Source: an uncultured Agathobaculum sp.
Lineage (GTDB): Bacteria; Bacillota; Clostridia; Oscillospirales; Butyricicoccaceae
DNA length: 64,000 nt
Assembly: GCA_934504345.1 (NCBI GenBank)
Contig: CAKSVR010000002.1
Span: forward strand, 40,024-104,023
Reading direction: 5' to 3'
Part shown: piece after piece, positions 50,788 to 58,721 of the stretch
Layout of the letters: every line of letters starts with the position of its first letter
Numbering within the stretch: position 1 is the first letter of the stretch
Notes under the pieces: generated by a model
What the model saw: the letters and a program-made list of their open reading frames with translations, nothing else
What the model was told of the DNA's origin: nothing
Databases searched by the model: none
Translations under genes and position numbers: made by a program

Positions 50788-51814
50788 CCTTGATGACCTC
50801 CACTCCTACGTTTTTCTCAATGAGATATGCGATTGCCTGCGTGATCTGTTCACGCTCGCCGCTGATGATGGCTACCGTGCCGCCGATAGGCGCATCCTGC
50901 ACGATGGCAATATCCGAAAAGATGATGTTGAGCACAATATCGAACTTGCGCGATACGGTCGAGATGAGCGGCTCGGACACGTTGCGCTCGATGTAGCTCA
51001 GGCGCACGATCAGCTCGCCCGGATTGAGCTTGACGACCGGCGAATCCTCCGCGATGAGCTCTTCGATCTTGCGGAGATTAGAGGTCGTGTGGATGAAGCT
51101 CTTGGTGATGTCCTCTCTCGGGTTGGCAAAAATGTTGAACACCTCGCCGGATTCGACCACCTTGCCGTGCTCCATAACGGCTACGCGGTGACAGATCTCC
51201 TTGACCACGGCCATCTCGTGGGTGATGATGACCACCGTGATGCCGAGGGTTTCGTTCAGGTGCTTGAGCAGCTGCAGGATCGACTTGGTGGTCTGCGGAT
51301 CGAGTGCCGAGGTGGCCTCGTCGCACAGCAGCACGTTCGGGTCGTTCGCCAGCGCTCTTGCGATGGCAACACGCTGCTTCTGGCCGCCGGACAGCTGCTT
51401 GGGATACGCTTCGGCCTTGTCGCCGATGCCGACCAGCTCAAGAAGCCGCTGTACCTTGTCTGCAATCTGCTGCTTGGAAAGACCGCTGCCGCGCAGCGGA
51501 TACGCTACGTTGCCGGCTACGGTGCGCGACGGCATCAGGTTGAAGTGCTGGAAGATCATGCCGATCTTCTTGCGCGCCTGCCGCAGCTCCTTTGCGGAGA
51601 GCGACAGCATATCCTGTCCGTCCACCGTGACGGTGCCGGAGGTCGGGCGCTCGAGCAGGTTGATGCAGCGCACCAGCGTGGACTTGCCCGCACCGGAAAA
51701 ACCGATGATGCCGAAGATTTCGCCTTTATCGATGGTGAGCGACACATCCTGCACTGCATGGACAGTTCGTTTGCCGCTCACAAACTCTTTGGAGATATGT
51801 GACAGTTCTATCAA
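50768..51814 (-). CDS. metN: Methionine ABC transporter ATP-binding protein
   Basis: The product is 348 aa. The start is a TTG at 51814 with AGGAGG 7 nt upstream; the frame extends to a GTG at 51835 that touches the terminator. Walker A is GFSGAGKSTLV, signature LSGGQKQRVAIARAL, Walker B VLLCDEATSALD. The C-terminal about 100 residues are the NIL/ACT-like domain that binds methionine and inhibits transport (KNVGVEVIKD). First structural gene after the leader peptide and terminator. Confidence 0.93.
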   Translation of the reverse strand: MIELSHISKEFVSGKRTVHAVQDVSLTIDKGEIFGIIGFSGAGKSTLVRCINLLERPTSGTVTVDGQDMLSLSAKELRQARKKIGMIFQHFNLMPSRTVAGNVAYPLRGSGLSKQQIADKVQRLLELVGIGDKAEAYPKQLSGGQKQRVAIARALANDPNVLLCDEATSALDPQTTKSILQLLKHLNETLGITVVIITHEMAVVKEICHRVAVMEHGKVVESGEVFNIFANPREDITKSFIHTTSNLRKIEELIAEDSPVVKLNPGELIVRLSYIERNVSEPLISTVSRKFDIVLNIIFSDIAIVQDAPIGGTVAIISGEREQITQAIAYLIEKNVGVEVIKDARVSE

Positions 51815-51835
51815 AGAAATTCCTCCTCTTGACAC

Positions 51836-51865
51836 AAAAAAGCGGGGAGCCCACAGCTCCCCGCT
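51836..51865 (-). terminator. Attenuator-type terminator between the Met-rich leader and metN
   Basis: On the minus strand, AGCGGGGAGC (51865-51856), a 5-nt loop and GCTCCCCGCT (51850-51841) are followed by TTTTT. It lies about 50 nt after the leader stop and 22 nt before the metN start. Confidence 0.88.
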
Positions 51866-51915
51866 TCAGAAAGTGCAGTGAATCCGAACGGACGCGCGGC
51901 GCCGGTCAAGTCGAT

Positions 51916-52014
51916 TCAAAGTGTTCCTGTATTTGCTCGGGCAGACAGCAAGTGAGCAGCATTCATCGCGTTCATACACATTCGGCCCGACATTCGTGCG
52001 CTGTAAATGAACAT
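51916..52014 (-). CDS. Met-rich leader peptide, 32 aa, of the methionine operon
   Basis: The frame begins with ATG after AAGGAG (8 nt) and codes for 32 residues with five Met (positions 1, 8, 12, 14, 17), four of them within ten codons. It ends in TGA, about 50 nt before a terminator hairpin that precedes metN. A strong promoter lies upstream (TSS near 52051). Ribosome stalling at Met codons when Met-tRNA is low could prevent terminator formation, as in trp and his leaders. A matching antiterminator was not resolved by eye. Confidence 0.65.
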   Translation of the reverse strand: MFIYSARMSGRMCMNAMNAAHLLSARANTGTL

Positions 52015-52057
52015 GGTACTCACTCCTTTCCGATTTCCTACTTGATTTGTTGGTAAT

Positions 52058-52086
52058 AGCATAGCACAGTTAATTCCCAGTGTCAA
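52058..52086 (-). promoter_or_regulatory. Promoter of the methionine operon
   Basis: On the minus strand: TTGACA (52086-52081), 17-bp spacer, TATGCT (52063-52058), about 45 bp before the leader ATG. The rest of 52015-52237 is the shared divergent region with cas3, which has a TATACT box at 52202-52207 on the plus strand. Confidence 0.7.
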
Positions 52087-52237
52087 CCTCGGAATAGTGG
52101 GGTTTTTGCATTTCTGGCAGGTTGGACAATTTTCATTACATTTCCAATCGACATTTATCGACAATTCATAAATCATCCTTTTTATTGGACTGTTTGTGCT
52201 GTATACTATATCCATACTCCCAACAGAGGTGATGTCT

Positions 52238-54421
52238 ATGGAAAAAATTTTCTATGCACACAGCCGCATTGTGACGGAAAACGGCACAGAGCGCACCGAA
52301 TACCAGACGCTTATGGACCACGAGCGCGGTGTCGGCCTGCTCTCCGGCAGCTTTGCGGGAGAGTTTGGCGCCGAAACCGACGGAAAGATCATCGGCGAGC
52401 AGCACGACAACGGAAAAGCCACCGATGCATTCCAGCGCCGCCTGCACGGCGGCGCCAAAGTCGATCACGCCACAGCAGGCGCGATGGCTGTGCTCGAACA
52501 GACCCGCGATGTTCTGCTCGCCGCGTGCATCATGGGGCACCACAGCGGCCTGCCCGATGTCGGCAGCCGAATGGATACGAACGGTACACCGACCTTCATG
52601 GGGCGCCATCAAAAGTGGCTGAGCGGAGCCATTCCGCCGATGAGCCCCGACTACACACCCGCACCCATCCCGCCGGTAAAGCACGCACCGCTGCCGATGC
52701 TCGGTCAATCTTTCCGGGCGCGGATGCTGTACTCCTGTCTGGTGGATGCGGATTATCTGGATACGGAACGCTTTGTCTGCGGCGAAGTGCCGCGCGGCAC
52801 GGGCGAATCGATCTCCGCACTGCTTGCCCGCCTGCAAAACAAGCTGAGCGAATGGGCCAACCCGACCACCGAGCTGAATATGCTCCGGCAGAACATTTCG
52901 CAGGCCTGCATCGCGGCAGCCAAGCGGCCCAAAGGCATTTTTACGCTCACCGTTCCGACCGGCGGCGGCAAGACGGTCAGTTCACTCGCCTTTGCGCTGC
53001 ATCACGCGGCAGAGCACGATATGAAACGCATCATATATGTTGTGCCGTACACGAGCATAATCGAGCAAAACGCCGACGTATTCCGCGGCATTCTGGGCGG
53101 CGAAAACGTGCTCGAGCACCATTCCGGCGTGCAGTTTGACATCGGCGCAGACGAGGAGCTGAACGCTGAAAACTCTCCCAAGGCACTTGTCGCCGAAAAC
53201 TGGGACAGCCCGCTCGTTATCACAACTGCGGTGCAGTTTTTCGAGTCCATGTACGCAAACCGCTCCTCACAGTGCCGCAAGCTGCACAATCTGGCGAACA
53301 GTGTCATCATTTTTGATGAGGCGCAGATGCTCCCTCTGTGCCATCTGATGCCCTGTGTTGCTGCTGTCGGCGCATTAGTTGAGCAGTTCGGCGCAACTGC
53401 CGTACTGTGTACGGCTACCCAGCCCGCACTGGATGATCTGGTACAGCGGTTTGCGCCGTCGCATCCGGTTTCTGAGATCTGTCCGGACATTCCGTTCTAT
53501 TTCGAGCAGTTCCGCCGTGTCACTTTCCGGCAGGCGGGCACGCTCGAAGACGATACGCTGGCCGAAACGCTGTGCGGACACGAGCAGGTATTGTGCATCG
53601 TCAACTCCCGCAAGGCGGCACAGAGCATTTTCTCGCGCCTGCCTGCGGAAGGCAGCTTCCATCTGTCCACGTTGATGGCGCCCGCGCACCGCCGCATGGT
53701 GCTGGAGGAGATCCGCCGTCGGCTGCACGACGGGCTGCCCTGCCGGGTGGTTTCGACCAGCCTGATCGAAGCGGGTGTAGATGTTGACTTTCCCGCCGTT
53801 TACCGTGAAATGGCCGGTCTGGATTCCATCCTGCAGGCCGCCGGGCGCTGCAACCGCGAGGGCAAACGCGCCGCTGCGGACAGCATCGTCACCATTTTCG
53901 AGCGCAGCGAAGCACCACCGCCGCTGTTTCAAACCGTCATCGGTGCGGCCCGCCTTGCACTGGATGGCAGCGCTGACCCCGCCGCTCCGCAGACCATGCA
54001 GCGGTATTTCACCAGACTGCGCCAGTTCACCGGCTCTGCCATCGATCAGGTCGGTGTGGTCGATGCCTTTGAAAAAGGGCGTGAAGGCTGTCTGTTCCCG
54101 TTCCGCACCATCGCCGAAAAGTTCCGCATGATCGACAACGACACGCGAACGATTTACATTCCGTGGCGTGAGGGCGCGGACCTTATCGACCGGCTGTGCG
54201 CCGGAGCGTGTTCCAAATCGCTGTACCGTCAGCTCGGACAGTTCTCCGTTCAGGTGTATGATACGCATTTTCAGGCATTGTATGACGCCGGTGCGCTGCT
54301 CCTCGCCGATGAGCGCAACGGGCTGGACGACCGCAGCGCTGTGCTGACCGATGCCTCGCTGTACAGCGAAGCGACCGGACTGTCGCTCAAGGCCGACAGC
54401 GGTCAGGCGTTCTTCGGATAA
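52238..54421 (+). CDS. cas3: CRISPR-associated helicase/nuclease Cas3 (type I-C)
   Basis: The product is 727 aa. The start MEKIFYAHS follows GAGGTG. The N-terminal HD nuclease has HDNGK (His56, Asp57), DHATAG (about 76-81) and MGHHSG (about 99-104). The SF2 helicase has Walker A PTGGGKT (240-246), DEAQ (360-363), TATQPA and motif VI QAAGRCNREG (533-542). It is recruited by Cascade bound at a target and degrades the displaced strand. It is separated from cas5 by 348 bp that carry a crRNA-like gene, so cas3 and the Cascade genes probably have separate promoters. Confidence 0.95.
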   Translation: MEKIFYAHSRIVTENGTERTEYQTLMDHERGVGLLSGSFAGEFGAETDGKIIGEQHDNGKATDAFQRRLHGGAKVDHATAGAMAVLEQTRDVLLAACIMGHHSGLPDVGSRMDTNGTPTFMGRHQKWLSGAIPPMSPDYTPAPIPPVKHAPLPMLGQSFRARMLYSCLVDADYLDTERFVCGEVPRGTGESISALLARLQNKLSEWANPTTELNMLRQNISQACIAAAKRPKGIFTLTVPTGGGKTVSSLAFALHHAAEHDMKRIIYVVPYTSIIEQNADVFRGILGGENVLEHHSGVQFDIGADEELNAENSPKALVAENWDSPLVITTAVQFFESMYANRSSQCRKLHNLANSVIIFDEAQMLPLCHLMPCVAAVGALVEQFGATAVLCTATQPALDDLVQRFAPSHPVSEICPDIPFYFEQFRRVTFRQAGTLEDDTLAETLCGHEQVLCIVNSRKAAQSIFSRLPAEGSFHLSTLMAPAHRRMVLEEIRRRLHDGLPCRVVSTSLIEAGVDVDFPAVYREMAGLDSILQAAGRCNREGKRAAADSIVTIFERSEAPPPLFQTVIGAARLALDGSADPAAPQTMQRYFTRLRQFTGSAIDQVGVVDAFEKGREGCLFPFRTIAEKFRMIDNDTRTIYIPWREGADLIDRLCAGACSKSLYRQLGQFSVQVYDTHFQALYDAGALLLADERNGLDDRSAVLTDASLYSEATGLSLKADSGQAFFG

Positions 54422-54425
54422 AAGG

Positions 54426-54505
54426 AAAACGGGAGAATGTGATAACATTCTCCCGCGCTTCCTTAATTATCTCAAATTAGATTTCAATCCACGTCTGATG
54501 ACGAC
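54426..54505 (-). ncRNA. crRNA-like RNA (CreR-type candidate): degenerate repeat, spacer-like segment, terminator
   Basis: On the minus strand the predicted RNA starts at 54505, the first base of a 25-nt degenerate repeat (54505-54481). That repeat starts GTCG like the array repeat, keeps a short CGTC/GACG hairpin and ends in CGTGGATTGAAAT, identical to the array repeat 3' end and its 11-nt handle. A spacer-like segment follows from 54480 (CTAATTTGAGATAATTAA...). The RNA ends in a 10-bp hairpin (54455-54446 with 54439-54430) and TTTTCC. No second repeat is present. It has its own strong promoter and is antisense in direction to the cas genes. Confidence 0.75.
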
Positions 54506-54511
54506 AAATAC

Positions 54512-54541
54512 ACTATAACAGTTTCTGATTTATTTTGTCAA
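54512..54541 (-). promoter_or_regulatory. Promoter of the crRNA-like RNA
   Basis: On the minus strand: -35 TTGACA (54541-54536), 18-bp spacer, -10 TATAGT (54517-54512). A start seven bases later lands on the first base of the degenerate repeat. Confidence 0.75.
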
Positions 54542-54579
54542 GTTTCTTTGTCCTGCCTTATTGTTCCATTTGCATAGAT

Positions 54580-54600
54580 TTAATTATCTCATATTAGGAA
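54580..54600 (-). promoter_or_regulatory. TTC-flanked partial protospacer matching the crRNA-like RNA
   Basis: The minus strand reads TTC (54600-54598, the type I-C PAM) then CTAATATGAGATAATTAA (54597-54580). The first 18 nt of the spacer-like segment are CTAATTTGAGATAATTAA: 17 of 18 match, and the mismatch is at position 6, the base flipped out in Cascade. Matching stops after position 18. It ends 10 bp before the -35 box of the cas5 promoter. Confidence 0.75.
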
Positions 54601-54609
54601 ATATACCTA

Positions 54610-54638
54610 TTGCAATGCACAGCGTAAAGCGATATACT
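54610..54638 (+). promoter_or_regulatory. Promoter of the cas5-cas8c-cas7-cas4-cas1-cas2 operon
   Basis: TTGCAA (54610-54615), 17-bp spacer, TATACT (54633-54638), with a leader of about 125 nt before cas5. A weaker alternative (TTGCAT at 54570, TATTAG at 54592) overlaps the partial protospacer itself. Confidence 0.65.
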
Positions 54639-54728
54639 GTAATCGTAGATCAGGGAACTTGCTGCCCTGTCTATTCAATAAATTGCACCGAAGCCCTGTC
54701 GCACATCTTGTTCTCTGTTTATTCCTAA

Positions 54729-54752
54729 ATGGTGAGCGGCAAGGCTTCGTAA
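54729..54752 (+). other. Seven-codon upstream ORF in the cas5 leader
   Basis: ATG...TCG-TAA encodes MVSGKAS; its stop overlaps the cas5 ribosome site (TAAAGGAGG). It might affect cas5 initiation. Evidence is position only. Confidence 0.3.
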
Positions 54753-54769
54753 AGGAGGGGAAATATTCA

Positions 54770-55432
54770 ATGTCCATTAAAGTAGAAGTCAGCGGACCAT
54801 ACGCTCTATTCAGCCGTCCCGAAATGAAAACCGAGCACGTTTCTTACGACTGCATGACGCCCTCAGCGGCACGCGGTCTGCTGGAAAGCGTGTACTGGCA
54901 CCCCGGTCTGCGGTGGGTGATCGACCGGATCTACGTCCGTGCGCCTATCCGTTTCACCAATATCCGCCGCAATGAGGTCAAGGACACCATCAACGCCCGC
55001 ACAGTCAAAGCATGGATCGCCAAACCCAAGGGAGAGCTGTATCTTGCCGCTTCGGAGAGCATCCAGCAGCGTGCCGCCATGGTGCTGCGCGATGTGCATT
55101 ACATCATCGAAGCACACTTTGAAATGACCGACAAATCCGCTCCGGGCGACAATCCGGGCAAGTTTCAGGACATTATGAAGCGCCGTCTGACCCGCGGCCA
55201 GTGTTACAGTATGCCCTACTTCGGCACGCGCGAATTTCCGGCAAAATTTGAACTCTGCCAGGAAATCCCGCCCTGCCCTGACGAACTGCTCGGTGAGCGC
55301 GACCTCGGCTGGATGCTGCTCGACATGGATTACAGCGACCCGGCGAACATCACTCCGATGTTCTTCCGCGCCAGGCTGGTGGACGGCATGATGGAGATTC
55401 CCTCGATACACAGCACGGAGGTGGTCAAATGA
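54770..55432 (+). CDS. cas5c: Cas5c (Cas5d), crRNA-processing subunit of type I-C Cascade
   Basis: The product is 220 aa. The ATG (MSIKVEVSGPYALFSRPEMK) follows AAAGGAGGGG; the upstream in-frame extension is leader sequence. Family features: VEVSGPYALFSRPE, TPSAARGLLESVYWHPGLRW, and the C-terminal FGTREFPAKFEL. In I-C systems this protein replaces Cas6: it cuts the repeat 3' of its hairpin and holds the 11-nt 5' handle. Its stop overlaps the cas8c start (ATGA). The crRNA-like RNA upstream retains the hairpin and handle it would need. Confidence 0.94.
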   Translation: MSIKVEVSGPYALFSRPEMKTEHVSYDCMTPSAARGLLESVYWHPGLRWVIDRIYVRAPIRFTNIRRNEVKDTINARTVKAWIAKPKGELYLAASESIQQRAAMVLRDVHYIIEAHFEMTDKSAPGDNPGKFQDIMKRRLTRGQCYSMPYFGTREFPAKFELCQEIPPCPDELLGERDLGWMLLDMDYSDPANITPMFFRARLVDGMMEIPSIHSTEVVK

Positions 55433-57183
55433 TTTTGCAGGCTTTGACCCAATATTACGATGCGCTCAACGCCCGCGGCGAGATCGATGCGCCCGGCTGG
55501 GGCAAGCCGAAGATCAGCTATGCGCTCTGCCTGCGCGAAAACGGCGAGCTGATGCAGGTCATCCCGCTGCTGCGCGAAGTTGAGGCCGGCAAAAAGAAAG
55601 TGCTCCGCCCAAGGGAGGATATACGCCTGCCGGCGGCGGTCAAGCGTTCCTCCGGTATCGCATCCAACTTTTTATGGGACAATTCCACCTATCTGCTCGG
55701 TGTGGATAACAAGGACAAAGACAAGGAGGATAAAAAGAACAAGCCCGAACGCAGTCTGCAATGCTTCAAAGCCGCTGCCGCGCTGCACCATGAACTGCTC
55801 GATGGCGTTGATTCTCCATTCGCCCGTGCGGTACTGGCATTTTTCGACACATGGAACCCGGCTGAGGCCGAACAGCATCCTGCGCTTGCCAATGAGTACG
55901 ATAAAATCATCGCTGCCGCAAATCTGGTGTTCTATGCGAACGGACAGTATCCCGCAGATGATCCTGCATTGTGCGCGGCATGGCAGGCGCACTATGACAG
56001 CGATTCCGATGCACCGAAACAGCAGTGCCTTGTCACCGGTCAGCTCGATGAGATCGCTGCCGTGCATCCGTCTATCAAAGGTGTGCGTGATGCACAGTCC
56101 AGCGGTGCGGCGCTCGTGTCGTTCAACGCACCTGCATTCTGCTCCTATGGCCACGAACAGAACTATAACGCACCCATCGGCAAGCACGCCGCGTTCGCCT
56201 ACACGGCCGCGCTCAATCACCTGCTGGCCGACCAGAATCACAAGCAGTACATCGGCGATACCACTGTCATTTACTGGGCGGACACCGCCGAACCGCAATA
56301 TCCCGATGTATTCAGTATGCTTTGGGGTAATGAGGTGGAGGGCTGGACGGAGAACGACCTTGCCGCTGCACTGAAATTTCTGGCGCACGGCGACCCCTGT
56401 AAGGAGCTCAAGCTCGACCCGAACCGCAACTTTTATATCCTCGGTCTGGCGCCCAATGCCGCCCGGCTGAGCGTGCGGTTTTTCCTCAGGAACACGTTCG
56501 GTACTCTAATGAAAAATGTCAATGCACATTACGAACGTCTGGAGATCGACCGCCCATCCTTTGCACCGACCGGCTATCTGCCGCTGTGGCAGCTGCTTGC
56601 CGAAACGGTCAACCAGAGCGCCCGCGACAAAAAGCCCAGTCCGGTCATGGCCGGTGCGACTGCCCGCGCCATCTGGAACGGTGAACTCTATCCGGCTGCT
56701 TTGCTGAACGGCATTATGCTGCGTATCCGCGCAGATTCCGAGGTGAACTGGCGGCGGGCTGCAATTCTAAAGGCGTATCTAATGCAAAATTACAACAATC
56801 ATCCCGTTTTACAAGAGGTGGCTTATATGCACTTAAATGAAGACTGTACTTACCAGCCCTACGTTCTGGGACAGTTATTTTATGTTCTCGAGGAGATTCA
56901 GCTTGCATCTGTGGATTACAAAATCAACCGCAGCATCAAAGACAGCTATTTCCGTGCAGCAGGCAGTACACCGAAAACCGCATTTACCAAAATCATTCCA
57001 TTGAGCGAATATCATATGAAAAAACTGCTGCGTGATAAGCACAACTACGCAGTAAAGCTGCAAAACGAAAAGGAACATTTGCTCTCCCTCATGACGGAAA
57101 CGCTTCCTTCTCGCTACACCCCCGAAGAAACAATCTGTTTTTATCTTGGATACTACCATCGCAAAGTAAAGGAGGACAAGTAA
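55429..57183 (+). CDS. cas8c: Cas8c (Csd1), large subunit of type I-C Cascade
   Basis: The product is 584 aa, normal for Csd1. It opens MILQALTQYYDALNARGEI and has the family motifs KRSSGIASNFLWDNSTYLLG, QCLVTGQ and LVSFNAPAFCSYG, and the C-terminal helical region that serves as the small subunit (internal Cas11c translation is known in this family). Cas8c reads the PAM and recruits Cas3. The ATG overlaps the cas5 stop; cas7 follows directly. Confidence 0.93.
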   Translation: MILQALTQYYDALNARGEIDAPGWGKPKISYALCLRENGELMQVIPLLREVEAGKKKVLRPREDIRLPAAVKRSSGIASNFLWDNSTYLLGVDNKDKDKEDKKNKPERSLQCFKAAAALHHELLDGVDSPFARAVLAFFDTWNPAEAEQHPALANEYDKIIAAANLVFYANGQYPADDPALCAAWQAHYDSDSDAPKQQCLVTGQLDEIAAVHPSIKGVRDAQSSGAALVSFNAPAFCSYGHEQNYNAPIGKHAAFAYTAALNHLLADQNHKQYIGDTTVIYWADTAEPQYPDVFSMLWGNEVEGWTENDLAAALKFLAHGDPCKELKLDPNRNFYILGLAPNAARLSVRFFLRNTFGTLMKNVNAHYERLEIDRPSFAPTGYLPLWQLLAETVNQSARDKKPSPVMAGATARAIWNGELYPAALLNGIMLRIRADSEVNWRRAAILKAYLMQNYNNHPVLQEVAYMHLNEDCTYQPYVLGQLFYVLEEIQLASVDYKINRSIKDSYFRAAGSTPKTAFTKIIPLSEYHMKKLLRDKHNYAVKLQNEKEHLLSLMTETLPSRYTPEETICFYLGYYHRKVKEDK

Positions 57184-58071
57184 ATGGAACCCATCAAAAA
57201 CCGCTATGAATTTGTGATCTTTTTCGATGTGGAGAACGGCAATCCCAACGGCGACCCGGATGCAGGCAATATGCCGCGTACCGACCCGGAAACCGGCTAC
57301 GGTCTGGTGACGGACGTATGCCTCAAGCGCAAGATCCGCAACTATGTAGAGATGGTCAAGGAGGGTGAGCCCGGCTACCGCATTTACGTCAAGGACGGCG
57401 TGCCGCTCAACCGCAGTGATGCCGAAGCCTGCGCTTACGTCGGCGCAGAGCCGGACAAGCTCAAGGATGCCAAAAAGAAAGATGCTCAGCTCGATGTCAA
57501 GCTGCGCGACTTCATGTGCCAGAATTTCTACGATATTCGCACATTCGGCGCAGTAATGACTACCTTTGTCAAGGGTGCGCTCAACTGCGGTCAGGTGCGC
57601 GGTCCGGTACAGCTCGGCTTTGCCCGCAGCGTAGACCCTATTGTGCCACAGGAAGTCACGATCACCCGTGTTTCCATCACCACCGAGGCCGATGCAGAGA
57701 AAAAGGGCACCGAAATGGGCCGCAAATACATCGTACCCTACGGTCTGTACCGTGCGGAGGGCTATGTTTCTGCCAACCTCGCCCGCAAGACGACCGGTTT
57801 CTCCGAGGATGACCTTGAACTTCTGTGGACGGCCATCCTCAATATGTTCGAGAACGACCACTCCGCCGCACGCGGCAAGATGGCTGTGCGCCAGCTCATC
57901 GTGTTCAAGCACGATTCCGAGCTGGGCAACGCACCCTCGCACAAGCTGTTCGATCTGGTCCATGCCACACATAACGAGGGCGTTATCGCGCCCCGTGCGT
58001 ACACAGACTATACCATCACCGTCGATGAAGCCGACCTGCCGAACGGCGTGACCTGCAAGGTGCTGGGGTAA
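57184..58071 (+). CDS. cas7c: Cas7c (Csd2), backbone subunit of type I-C Cascade
   Basis: The product is 295 aa. The signature FFDVENGNPNGDPDAGNMPRTD and LKRKIRNYV are typical of Csd2. It forms the filament along the crRNA spacer and kinks out every sixth base. AAGGAGG lies before the ATG. The stop codon TAA shares its last A with the apparent cas4 start (ATC). Confidence 0.95.
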   Translation: MEPIKNRYEFVIFFDVENGNPNGDPDAGNMPRTDPETGYGLVTDVCLKRKIRNYVEMVKEGEPGYRIYVKDGVPLNRSDAEACAYVGAEPDKLKDAKKKDAQLDVKLRDFMCQNFYDIRTFGAVMTTFVKGALNCGQVRGPVQLGFARSVDPIVPQEVTITRVSITTEADAEKKGTEMGRKYIVPYGLYRAEGYVSANLARKTTGFSEDDLELLWTAILNMFENDHSAARGKMAVRQLIVFKHDSELGNAPSHKLFDLVHATHNEGVIAPRAYTDYTITVDEADLPNGVTCKVLG

Positions 58072-58721
58072 TCTATTCCGAGGCCGATTTCCTCCAGCTC
58101 TCCGGCATCCAGCACTTCGCATTCTGCCGCCGTCAGTGGGCGCTCATCCATGTGGAGCACCAGTGGGCGGAAAACTACCGCACGGCGGACGGTTCCATCC
58201 TGCACGAAAAGGCGCACGACGGCGGCACAGAAAGCCGCGGCGACCTGCTCATCGTGCGGGCCATGCGGATATATTCCGCCGCGCTCGGCGTATCCGGCGA
58301 ATGCGATGTGGTGGAGTTTCACCGCACAGAGAACGGCATTTCTCTGCAAGGGCGCGAGGGCCTGTGGCAGCCGTTTCCGGTCGAGTACAAGCGCGGCAAG
58401 CCCAAGCCGCACGATGCGGACGAATTACAGCTGTGCGGTCAGGCGATGTGCCTCGAAGAGATGCTGTGCTGTACCATTCCCGCGGGCGCGCTGTTCTACG
58501 GTGAGCCGCGCCGCCGCACGGCAGTCGAATTTACCGACGAACTCCGCCAGCGCGTGTGCAGCTGTCTTACAGAAATGCATGACTATCTGCGGCGCGGATA
58601 CACGCCCAAGGTGAAACCGCAGAGAGGCTGCTCGGCCTGTTCGCTCAAAGAGCTGTGCCTGCCCAAGCTGATGAAAGTCAAATCGGTTTCCGGCTACCTG
58701 AAAGGAGCGATGGAGGAATGA
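58071..58721 (+). CDS. cas4: Cas4 (type I-C), apparent ATC start codon
   Basis: The product is about 216 aa. The homologous N-terminus (SEADFLQLSGIQHFAFCRRQ) begins right after cas7, but the only candidate initiator in place is ATC within TAATC, where TAATG would be expected. No in-frame ATG, GTG or TTG lies between the cas7-internal stop and this region. The next in-frame start (GTG, 58152) would remove the first Fe-S Cys. Other motifs are intact: GECDVVEF, PVEYKRGK, QLCGQAMCLEEM and the Cys cluster CSACSLKELC. Cas4 trims prespacers and checks the PAM during adaptation. It may be poorly translated here. Confidence 0.85.
   Translation: MYSEADFLQLSGIQHFAFCRRQWALIHVEHQWAENYRTADGSILHEKAHDGGTESRGDLLIVRAMRIYSAALGVSGECDVVEFHRTENGISLQGREGLWQPFPVEYKRGKPKPHDADELQLCGQAMCLEEMLCCTIPAGALFYGEPRRRTAVEFTDELRQRVCSCLTEMHDYLRRGYTPKVKPQRGCSACSLKELCLPKLMKVKSVSGYLKGAMEE

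Noticed and set aside
54440..54505. A simple decayed CRISPR repeat left from an old array
   Set aside because: A remnant would not be expected to have its own promoter positioned to the base, a terminator, and an adjacent PAM-flanked match to its spacer. A functional RNA explains these better.
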